Assembly (NCBI GenBank): GCA_028868455.1
Contig: JAGWUK010000275.1
Span: 1 to 5,210 of the forward strand
DNA: 5,210 nucleotides
Source: Burkholderiales bacterium
GTDB taxonomy: Bacteria > Pseudomonadota > Gammaproteobacteria > Burkholderiales > Burkholderiaceae_D
Direction of reading: 5' to 3'
Shown here piece after piece: positions 1 to 5,210 of this stretch. Position 1 is the stretch's first letter, and each line of letters starts with the position of its first letter. The translations under genes were made by a program, and so were the position numbers. The notes below the pieces were generated by a model. It was not told the DNA's origin, did no database searches, and saw nothing but the letters and a program-made list of their open reading frames with translations.

Positions 1-642
1 GAAGCGATGACGGCAGGCGATCCGGCCACTAGCCATTACAACGGTTATGCGCATTCGTTTGCGGGGATGAGTGTGCAGTTTATTTTGTTTATGGCGATCG
101 ATGCCGGGATTGGCGTACTTGTTGCGCGTCGCATGGGTTTGTGGAATCGCTTGTTGGCAGCGCCAGTCGGCATGAATACCTTGATTCTTGCCAGAGCCAT
201 TTCATGTGCATTGATCGCTTCTGGATTGTTGGCGTTTATTTTTGCTATTGCTTTTCTGGTGTTTAAAGTGAACGTGAGCGGCAGCCTGCCAGGCTTTGTC
301 GGCATTGCTCTTGCCTTTGCGATGATGGCGGCCAGTTTTGGACTGTTGATCGCTGCATTTGGTAAAACACCGGAAGCCGCGCGCGGTATTTCGATCTTTG
401 CGACGCTGATTATGGTGATGCTGAGTGGTGCATGGATGCCTGCTTTTCTGTTCCCGCAATGGTTGCAGAATCTGACCTTGCTCATTCCTACGCGTTGGGC
501 AGTCGACGGATTTGATGCGATGACCTGGCGCGGTCTTGATTGGTCTGCGGCGCTGCCTGCGATCGGCGTGCAATTGTTATTTACCTTGATGTTTGGCGCA
601 GTCGCTTTATGGAAGTTTCGTCAGCAGCAAGTCGACATCTGA
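1..642 (+). CDS. ABC-2 type transporter permease, C-terminal part (5' end outside window)
   Basis: This is the membrane subunit of an ABC exporter, acting in the inner membrane with a separate ATPase that is not in this window. The frame is open to the first base (GAA GCG before the ATG at base 7), so that ATG is probably internal; family members are usually about 370 residues or more. Numbering from it, I see hydrophobic segments near residues 20-40, 60-87, 96-118, 128-150 and 185-205. A basic cytoplasmic stretch, ARRMGLWNRLLAAPVG (residues 40-55), matches the arginine-rich coupling region of ABC-2 permeases before their conserved 'AAP'. The motif PTRWAVDGFDAMTWRG (161-176) before the last helix is typical of the family's C-terminus. 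The substrate cannot be read from this part; drug or antimicrobial efflux and polymer export are both possible. The class is fairly certain, the substrate unknown. Confidence 0.85.
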   Translation, partial: EAMTAGDPATSHYNGYAHSFAGMSVQFILFMAIDAGIGVLVARRMGLWNRLLAAPVGMNTLILARAISCALIASGLLAFIFAIAFLVFKVNVSGSLPGFVGIALAFAMMAASFGLLIAAFGKTPEAARGISIFATLIMVMLSGAWMPAFLFPQWLQNLTLLIPTRWAVDGFDAMTWRGLDWSAALPAIGVQLLFTLMFGAVALWKFRQQQVDI

Positions 643-733
643 CGTCGACAAGGTCGTGGTGGCGAAGTTCCTTTGATTTGGTATCTGAACGTAACGCCGG
701 ATTCAACCTTGTTTCAATTCAATACAATTCAGC

Positions 734-754
734 GCTGGCGCCTGCTGGCGCAGC
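734..754 (+). other. Imperfect GC-rich hairpin downstream of permease gene
   Basis: GCTGGCGCC, loop TGCT and GGCGCAGC form an 8-bp stem with one bulged G. The element also contains CTGGCGC as a direct repeat. No T-run follows (the next bases are TTAGCAG), so it does not qualify as a rho-independent terminator. It lies 92 bases after the permease stop and could stabilise the 3' end of that mRNA or be chance. Confidence 0.25.
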
Positions 755-947
755 TTAGCAGTTAAAAATACAATGCATTCTTAATAGAAGTGCAGCAATT
801 TTGTTAGTGGATATTACGCAAAACATCCCCGGCACCGTTATGGTCACTCGCCGCAAAAAGACTTTACTCGCCAGAGAAGTCCCCCTGAGTGCCAATGATG
901 TTTCACTTTGCTGGAATGCGTTTGCGTAAGTTCTGATCTGCATGAAT

Positions 948-976
948 TTGCTGCCGTCGATATTTTTAACTATACA
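948..976 (+). promoter_or_regulatory. Weak sigma-70-like promoter candidate for the TonB-dependent receptor
   Basis: TTGCTG (948-953) and TATACA (971-976) are separated by 17 bases, the optimal spacing, matching 3/6 and 4/6 of the consensus hexamers. If used, transcription would start at about 983-984, at or beside the preferred ATG, giving a leaderless or nearly leaderless mRNA. This would fit the absence of a Shine-Dalgarno sequence, but matches this weak arise often by chance. Confidence 0.2.
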
Positions 977-983
977 ACTTTCC

Positions 984-2720
984 ATGCAACCACATTTCCG
1001 TCTGACCGCATTGACGCTGGCCATTGCCGGCGCTTTTTCGTTTTCATCTATGGCTTATGCGCAAGCGCAGCAGGCAACGGAAGAGGGAAATGAAAATACA
1101 GTCACCAAAGACAAGGATGCACATAAAAAAAACGATGCCACCGATCACAGGCCCGTGCAGCAAATAACCATCAGTGCCGGACGGACAGAAATGGAGGAGC
1201 GTCGCCAATCTACCGCTGCGAAAATGATCTTCGGTCGCGAGGAGCTGGATAAAAATGGCGATAGCACGATAGGCGAAATCCTGAAACGCCTGCCCGGCGT
1301 GACCATTGGTGGTCGTCCTGGTCGCGGCGGGGATATCCGTATGCGCGGCATGGGCAATGGCTATACGCAAATACTGCTGAATGGCGAGCGTGCACCAAGA
1401 GGATTTTCTATGGATTCGCTGTCGCCAGATCAGGTTGAGCGCATAGAAATTATTCGCGGGCCGGTCGCTGAATACAGCACGCAAGCAATTGCTGGCACCA
1501 TCAATATCGTTTTGCGCGACGAATACAAGCAAAAAGACACAGACATAAAAATTTCCGAAGCATTTGAGCAAGGGCGTTCCGCACCCAATATTTCCATTAC
1601 CAAACCAGGTGAACTGGGGCGCTTATCATATTCTTTGAGCGCATCTGTATTCAGGCGGCAGTTACACGACGAAAGTGATACGTACTCGCTTGAAAAAGAC
1701 GCCAATGATCAGGCTGGCCTGATACAAGATCAACGGGATCAGACTAATCGTCGCACGACTGGAATTCATTTCACACCGCGTCTGAATTACCATTTTGAGA
1801 ATGGCGATACGTTGACGGTGCAGCCATTCATCATGAATGCCCGCAGCACCTTCAATACAGAAAGTCGCATCAATCAAACCTTGGGCCTACCGTCGCCGTA
1901 TGCCATTGCCAGTACGACAGGTGATGCGAATACGACGTTTGCGCGAGCGTTCGGTAACTGGCAGCATAAATTGAATGGCAACGGAAAGTTGGCGGTTAAA
2001 TTTAGTGGCGGTGTTGGCAAGATGGATAATTCCTCTTTGCGTTATCAATATGCAAGCGACGGTGCTCAAGTAGACCGCATCAGTGACGTAAGTAACACGC
2101 GCGACAGCAGTATCAATACCAGCGGAAAATATACGCAACCTTTCGGCGAAGGACATACCTTGGCTGCTGGATGGGAATTGGAATCAGGTAAGCGCTCTGA
2201 AACCAGAACATCTCTCGATAATGGCGCACCACAGTTTGCTGAATCCGGGGATAAGTCGCCTGTCAATATCGGGCACGCAGTGACGCGCGGCATTGAGCTT
2301 GAAGCGAAATTTCAGTTGCAAGAATTTTTCCCGAATGCCGCGGCAATTGACGTGCGTAGCAATTACAGCCGATTCTGGTCTTCGGTGGATGATATTATTG
2401 ATCCAAACAATACGCTTGACCAGCAACCACAACAAACCGCCAACTTCGGCCTTGATTACCGTGCTGCGCACCTGTCGTTGACTGTGGGAGGCAACATCAA
2501 CTGGAAGCCAGCTTATGTGACGCAAAGCAGCGCCACGCAAGTCAATATAGCAGGCATGAAGCGACAACTGGATTTGCAGGTGCGCCTGTCAGCGAACAAC
2601 GTGCAGGCCAGCGATTATCTGAGTGGGACGGCCGTAACGACTGGTGGAGTTAACCGGATCGACTACACATCATCAAAAACCTTTACAACCTGGACGATCA
2701 GACTGGAAATGAAGATTTAA
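984..2720 (+). CDS. TonB-dependent outer-membrane receptor, internally shortened barrel
   Basis: Outer-membrane gated channel for energy-dependent uptake of a siderophore, metal chelate or other scarce ligand, powered by TonB-ExbBD. I chose the ATG at 984 (578 residues) because MQPHFRLTALTLAIAG...SMAYA is a compact signal peptide, cleaved after AYA at residue 26. The ATG at 942 would add 14 residues before it. Neither start has a good Shine-Dalgarno sequence. In 942-based numbering, a TonB-box-like QQITISAG lies at 73-80 and a plug domain at about 85-195, with LKRLPGVTIGG, GDIRMRGMG, ILLNGERAPRG and VERIEIIRGPVAEYSTQAIAGT. Barrel sequence runs to the end (WTIRLEMKI), finishing in Ile rather than the usual aromatic residue. 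The total is short for a family usually near 700 residues or more, and a central barrel block seems missing around residues 434-442. Receptor class is near certain; the ligand and whether it still functions are not known. Confidence 0.93.
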   Translation: MQPHFRLTALTLAIAGAFSFSSMAYAQAQQATEEGNENTVTKDKDAHKKNDATDHRPVQQITISAGRTEMEERRQSTAAKMIFGREELDKNGDSTIGEILKRLPGVTIGGRPGRGGDIRMRGMGNGYTQILLNGERAPRGFSMDSLSPDQVERIEIIRGPVAEYSTQAIAGTINIVLRDEYKQKDTDIKISEAFEQGRSAPNISITKPGELGRLSYSLSASVFRRQLHDESDTYSLEKDANDQAGLIQDQRDQTNRRTTGIHFTPRLNYHFENGDTLTVQPFIMNARSTFNTESRINQTLGLPSPYAIASTTGDANTTFARAFGNWQHKLNGNGKLAVKFSGGVGKMDNSSLRYQYASDGAQVDRISDVSNTRDSSINTSGKYTQPFGEGHTLAAGWELESGKRSETRTSLDNGAPQFAESGDKSPVNIGHAVTRGIELEAKFQLQEFFPNAAAIDVRSNYSRFWSSVDDIIDPNNTLDQQPQQTANFGLDYRAAHLSLTVGGNINWKPAYVTQSSATQVNIAGMKRQLDLQVRLSANNVQASDYLSGTAVTTGGVNRIDYTSSKTFTTWTIRLEMKI

Positions 2721-2953
2721 CAGAAATACGGTTTACGAAAATCGCTTCAACGGCGTTATGGCTTCTTGTTGTAAGTTTTGCTTTTGTTGATACGCTCAAC
2801 CCGGTCGCCTTGTGTCATTTCTAAGCAACGACACTTGCGCCATGCCTTGGTTTGCACTGGATGAGTGAGTATCGTGCGGTGCAGCAAAGTCCGTGGTAGC
2901 GGAGTACAATGGATTAACCGATTCCATGTTTACTTAGATCCACAGTGCTTATC
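2721..2953. other. Intergenic region between receptor and PHP genes
   Basis: There is no supported gene here. A 5-bp hairpin, GTTGA-TACGC-TCAAC (2786-2800), follows the receptor gene but has no T-run after it, so no intrinsic terminator is evident. The only other readable signal is the -10-like box at 2905-2910. The gap makes separate transcription of the PHP gene likely. Confidence 0.6.
2905..2910 (+). promoter_or_regulatory. Candidate -10 box upstream of the PHP gene
   Basis: TACAAT matches 5/6 of the TATAAT consensus, in the context GGAGTACAATGG. Transcription would start near 2917, leaving a leader of about 37 bases before the ATG at 2954. No convincing -35 hexamer is seen 16-18 bases upstream. 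The placement is good and the motif suits a housekeeping gene, but this remains a motif match only. Confidence 0.4.
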
Positions 2954-3808
2954 ATGTCTGCTACCGTTCAAAATGTTGACCTTCATTGTCACTCTACCGT
3001 TTCTGATGGTGTTTTGACGCCTTCAGAAATTGCTGCACGGGCGAAAGCAAATGGTGTGGATTTGTGGGCGTTGACGGATCACGACGAAGTCAGTGGCATC
3101 CCACAGGCGCGTGCTGCTGCGCAGGATCTTGGTTTGGGATATGTTACCGGCGTTGAGATATCAGTGACATGGGCGGGCAAAACTATCCATATTGTTGGAC
3201 TGAATTTCGATGAAAAAAACCAGGGTTTAATTGATGGACTTGCCAAGACCCGATCCGGGCGTGAGCGCCGGGCACAAGACATGGCAGCTGATTTATTGAA
3301 CAAGGCTGGCCTGCCCAATACGTATCATGGGGCGTTGAAATACGTTGGTAATCCGGATCTGATTTCCCGATCACATTTTGCCCGTTATCTTGTTGAAATT
3401 GGGGCGTGCGCCAGCGTTTCAGATGCGTTCCGGCATTTTCTTACTGAAGGAAAGCCTGGCTATGTTCCGCATCGCTGGGCGACTTTGCAAGAGGCGGTTG
3501 GCTGGATACGTGGTGCCGGCGGCGTCGCGGTTGTCGCGCATCCGGGACGTTACGATCTGACGCCTTTGGCGCTGGATGCATTTTTCCTCGAATTTAAAGC
3601 CTTGGGCGGCTTGGCAATCGAAACCGTGACAGGTAGCCATTCGCTTGATCAATATGAGAAATTTACAAAAATAGCGTACCAATATGGTTTTCTGGCTTCG
3701 CGCGGTTCAGATTTTCATTCGCCGCAAGACGCGGAAGTGGATATTGGTTGCTTATCTGCTTTGCCGCAACTGGTCAGGCCGGTATGGGATGCATGGATTC
3801 CGGCTTGA
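2954..3808 (+). CDS. rnm: PHP-domain phosphoesterase, RNase AM / 3',5'-nucleoside bisphosphate phosphatase family (YciV/TrpH)
   Basis: This is a cytoplasmic metal-dependent phosphoesterase. Characterised relatives are E. coli RNase AM, a 5'-3' exoribonuclease that trims rRNA 5' ends and degrades short oligonucleotides, and a Chromobacterium 3',5'-bisnucleotide phosphatase. With the ATG at 2954 (284 residues; a GTG at 2945 would add three), the PHP metal motifs are all present: DLHCHSTVSDG (H11, H13, D18), TDHD (H43), GVEIS (E68), H79 in KTIHIVG, H196 in VVAHPGR, and D253/H255 in RGSDFHS. Between them, residues about 100-180 carry the family insertion (SRSHFARYLVEIG, GKPGYVPH). Length is close to the E. 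coli protein. No obvious Shine-Dalgarno sequence precedes the start. A yciO gene lies downstream, as in enterobacteria, supporting the orthology. The exact substrate preference is inferred from family only. Confidence 0.9.
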   Translation: MSATVQNVDLHCHSTVSDGVLTPSEIAARAKANGVDLWALTDHDEVSGIPQARAAAQDLGLGYVTGVEISVTWAGKTIHIVGLNFDEKNQGLIDGLAKTRSGRERRAQDMAADLLNKAGLPNTYHGALKYVGNPDLISRSHFARYLVEIGACASVSDAFRHFLTEGKPGYVPHRWATLQEAVGWIRGAGGVAVVAHPGRYDLTPLALDAFFLEFKALGGLAIETVTGSHSLDQYEKFTKIAYQYGFLASRGSDFHSPQDAEVDIGCLSALPQLVRPVWDAWIPA

Positions 3809-3859
3809 ATTATTTCATTTCAACCCTATCTGAGTTTCCGACTTTGAATATTCACATCT

Positions 3860-3864
3860 GAGGA
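3860..3864 (+). promoter_or_regulatory. Shine-Dalgarno site of htpX
   Basis: GAGGA lies seven bases before the ATG at 3872. It fixes the htpX start and is the only strong ribosome-binding site among the genes whose start is in this window. Confidence 0.75.
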
Positions 3865-3871
3865 AACGGAC

Positions 3872-4747
3872 ATGAAACGAATCGTTTTGTTTTTGCTGAC
3901 CAACCTTGCTGTCATGCTGGTCATGTCAGTCGTCTTGTCGTTGTTGGGGGTGAATCGTTTTCTGACGGCAAATGGCTTGCAAATGGGAACCCTGATGGCC
4001 TTTTCTCTGGTCGTCGGATTTACCGGGGCGATATTTTCTCTGCTGATCAGTAAGCCAATGGCAAAATGGTCTACGGGGGCACGCGTCATTGAAGCGCCAT
4101 CTACTTCGACGGAGCTGTGGCTGGTCAATACGGTAAAAATGTTGGCCGAGAGAGCGGGTATAAGCATGCCCGAAGTGGCGATTTATAATGGCGAACCAAA
4201 CGCTTTCGCAACTGGCGCGTTTAAAAACTCTGCTTTGGTAGCTGTTTCAACCGGCTTGCTGGAAAGCATGACAAGGGAAGAGGTGGAGGCGGTTCTCGGG
4301 CATGAAGTGGCGCATGTGGCAAACGGCGATATGGTGACAATGGCTTTGATACAGGGGGTTGTTAATACCTTTGTTGTGTTTCTTGCGCGAGTGGTCGGGT
4401 ATGCGATTGATAAGGCGGTGTTTCGCAATAATGACGATGATAGACCGGGTATCGGCTACATGATTACGGTATTTGTTTGCGAAATAGTTTTTGGTATCGC
4501 TGCTTCTATCATCGTTGCCTGGTTTTCGCGCCAGCGCGAGTTTCGTGCAGATGCCGGCTCAGCACGTTTGCTGGGTAGTAATTTGCCAATGATTCATGCG
4601 TTGGCACGTCTTGGAGGCATGGAGCCTGGTGAATTGCCGAAATCGATGGCCGCATCAGGTATCAGTGATAAACCAGGTTGGGGTGCGTTATTTTCAACTC
4701 ACCCACCGATGGAACAGCGTATTGCTGCCTTGCAGAGCTTAAAGTAA
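3872..4747 (+). CDS. htpX: Protease HtpX, inner-membrane zinc metalloprotease (M48 family)
   Basis: HtpX degrades misfolded inner-membrane proteins, working alongside FtsH in envelope quality control. The 291-residue product matches the usual length (about 293 in E. coli), so it appears complete. Two N-terminal membrane segments (about residues 4-26 and 37-60) precede the catalytic domain. The zinc-binding HEVAH is at 144-148, within [14 protein letters not shown]. Two further hydrophobic stretches follow at about 157-177 and 194-217. The third zinc ligand is probably E223 in [15 protein letters not shown], and the C-terminal signature [10 protein letters not shown] is at 275-284. It starts 63 bases after the PHP gene with no terminator visible between them, so cotranscription is plausible. 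A strong terminator follows its stop codon. In other bacteria htpX is heat or envelope-stress induced (CpxR or sigma-32); I see no such site here. Confidence 0.97.
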   Translation: MKRIVLFLLTNLAVMLVMSVVLSLLGVNRFLTANGLQMGTLMAFSLVVGFTGAIFSLLISKPMAKWSTGARVIEAPSTSTELWLVNTVKMLAERAGISMPEVAIYNGEPNAFATGAFKNSALVAVSTGLLESMTREEVEAVLGHEVAHVANGDMVTMALIQGVVNTFVVFLARVVGYAIDKAVFRNNDDDRPGIGYMITVFVCEIVFGIAASIIVAWFSRQREFRADAGSARLLGSNLPMIHALARLGGMEPGELPKSMAASGISDKPGWGALFSTHPPMEQRIAALQSLK

Positions 4748-4749
4748 CG

Positions 4750-4755
4750 TAAAAT
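4750..4755 (+). promoter_or_regulatory. Possible -10 box for yciO between htpX stop and terminator
   Basis: TAAAAT matches 5/6 of TATAAT just after the htpX stop codon. Used as a promoter, it would start transcription near 4762, so the yciO leader would consist almost wholly of the hairpin and T-tract. No good -35 is found; TTGCAG at 4730-4735 is only 14 bases away. This is a weak candidate. Confidence 0.2.
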
Positions 4756-4767
4756 CTGAATTTTGCT

Positions 4768-4800
4768 GGCGGTAGCAATAGCTACCGCCTTTCTTCTTTT
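4768..4800 (+). terminator. Rho-independent terminator after htpX, abutting yciO start
   Basis: GGCGGTAGC (4768-4776), loop AATA and GCTACCGCC (4781-4789) form a perfect 9-bp, GC-rich stem. The T-rich tract TTTTCTTCTTTT-like run (4790-4800: TTTCTTCTTTT) follows directly. It works only in the + direction, since no T-run follows on the other strand. It lies 20 bases after the htpX stop, so it most simply ends the PHP-htpX transcript. The tract ends at the base immediately before the yciO ATG, which is unusual. Confidence 0.9.
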
Positions 4801-5210
4801 ATGAGTCAATTTTTTCAAATCCATCCGGAAAATCCGCAACAGCGCTTGATTGCCCAGGCGGTTCAAATCATCGACAAAGGCGGAATAGTCGCATTGCCGA
4901 CGGACTCTTGTTATGCACTTGTCTGCCATCTTGACGATAAAGATGCAGTGATGCGACTTCGCAGGATTCGTGGTGTCGATGAAAAACATCATTTGACTTT
5001 GTTGTGTCGTGATTTATCTGAGATTGCCCAATATGCCAAAGTCGACAATCGTCAGTACCGGATGTTGAAAGCAGCTACGCCAGGAGCATATACATTTATT
5101 CTGGAAGCGACGAAAGAAGTGCCTCGTCGTTTAAGTCACCCGTCGCGCAAGACCATCGGTTTGCGTGTGCCTGAAAATGCAATTACGCATGCTTTGCTGG
5201 AAGGGTTGGG
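4801..5210 (+). CDS. yciO: YciO-type Sua5/YrdC superfamily protein (L-threonylcarbamoyladenylate synthase-like), N-terminal part
   Basis: Members of this superfamily make threonylcarbamoyl-AMP from threonine, bicarbonate and ATP for the t6A37 modification of tRNAs. YciO is a paralogous branch related to YrdC/TsaC, and its physiological share in that job is less settled. The start is secure: MSQFFQIHPENPQQRL closely resembles the recalled N-terminus of E. coli YciO. Further landmarks are GGIVALPTDSCYAL (the superfamily nucleotide-binding region, residues about 30-43), the LTLLCRDLSEI stretch, TPGAYTFILEATKEVPRRL and RKTIGLRVPEN. About 136 residues are present, with the rest beyond the window edge; the full protein is about 206 residues in E. 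coli. No Shine-Dalgarno sequence exists, because a terminator T-tract occupies the bases directly before the ATG. A canonical YrdC/TsaC should exist elsewhere in the genome. Confidence 0.93.
   Translation, partial: MSQFFQIHPENPQQRLIAQAVQIIDKGGIVALPTDSCYALVCHLDDKDAVMRLRRIRGVDEKHHLTLLCRDLSEIAQYAKVDNRQYRMLKAATPGAYTFILEATKEVPRRLSHPSRKTIGLRVPENAITHALLEGL

Larger units (their letters stand above)
643..983. other. Intergenic region, no convincing gene
   Basis: This stretch of about 340 bases separates the permease from the TonB-dependent receptor. It contains two TACAAT hexamers resembling sigma-70 -10 boxes (723-728 and 769-774), neither with a good -35 at the normal distance. It also has an imperfect GC-rich hairpin at 734-754 and one tiny open frame ending at 929. 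I see no clear Fur-box palindrome, no riboswitch-like structure and no strong terminator for the permease gene. Confidence 0.6.

Noticed and set aside
631..649. Two GTCGAC palindromes flanking seven bases over the permease stop codon, which could form a hairpin
   Set aside because: Only a 6-bp stem with no T-run after it. GTCGAC is self-complementary, so pairing between copies is unavoidable and carries little information.
769..783. AATGCATT-containing palindrome considered as a Fur box for the receptor
   Set aside because: Comparison with the 7-1-7 Fur consensus gives a poor match in the left half, and the site lies about 200 bases from the start codon.
755..1024. 89-residue open frame on the minus strand across the receptor promoter region
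   Set aside because: No recognisable motif, overlaps the receptor signal-peptide coding region on the opposite strand, and has no ribosome-binding site that I can see.
1044..1571. 175-residue open frame on the minus strand inside the receptor gene
   Set aside because: It is antisense to a clearly coding plug domain, and the translation has no family features.
2786..2800. GTTGA-TACGC-TCAAC hairpin after the receptor as a terminator
   Set aside because: The stem is only 5 bp and AT-containing, and the following bases (CCGGTCGCC) contain no T-run.
3826..4428. Minus-strand open frames opposite htpX (3826-4167 and 4183-4428)
   Set aside because: They mirror the highly conserved htpX coding sequence and show no independent protein signature.
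4699..4992. 97-residue minus-strand open frame spanning the htpX end and yciO start
   Set aside because: It runs through the terminator and two confidently assigned + strand genes, so it is a shadow frame.
1..5210. Search for CRISPR arrays, tRNA/rRNA genes, insertion sequences, attachment sites, toxin-antitoxin pairs or defence systems
   Set aside because: No regularly spaced repeats, cloverleaf, transposase, terminal inverted repeats or defence-type domains were found. The window reads as core chromosomal genes plus one transport locus.

Overview
The window looks like ordinary chromosomal DNA from a betaproteobacterium, most likely Burkholderiales and possibly Oxalobacteraceae (Herminiimonas, Janthinobacterium or Collimonas-like). 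This rests on the moderate GC content, the style of the TonB-dependent receptor and the housekeeping gene set. The genus is an inference from recalled homologues, not from a search. All five recognisable genes lie on the + strand.

Layout. (1) Bases 1-642 hold the C-terminal part of an ABC-2 type transporter permease, cut by the window start. (2) Bases 643-983 are an intergenic stretch with only weak promoter-like and hairpin signals and one doubtful tiny ORF. (3) Bases 984-2720 encode a TonB-dependent outer-membrane receptor with an intact signal peptide, TonB box and plug. Its beta-barrel appears to lack a large middle block and a second short block, both removed in frame. (4) Bases 2721-2953 are a gap with a plausible -10 box near its end. 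(5) Bases 2954-3808 encode a PHP-family phosphoesterase/exoribonuclease (RNase AM, formerly YciV/TrpH). (6) Bases 3872-4747 encode the membrane metalloprotease HtpX, with a good Shine-Dalgarno sequence. (7) Bases 4768-4800 form a textbook intrinsic terminator whose T-tract ends on the base before the next start codon. (8) Bases 4801-5210 are the N-terminal part of YciO (Sua5/YrdC superfamily), cut by the window end.

Functionally, the 3' half resembles the enterobacterial yciV-yciO neighbourhood (RNA 5'-end processing or pAp turnover next to a threonylcarbamoyl-AMP synthase-like protein). Here it is interrupted by htpX, a gene for inner-membrane protein quality control. The 5' half is transport related: an exporter permease and an outer-membrane receptor, with no visible regulatory link between them.

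I found no novel multi-gene system. The points most worth a second look are the internally shortened TonB-dependent receptor and the terminator fused to the yciO start codon, which leaves that gene no room for a conventional ribosome-binding site.
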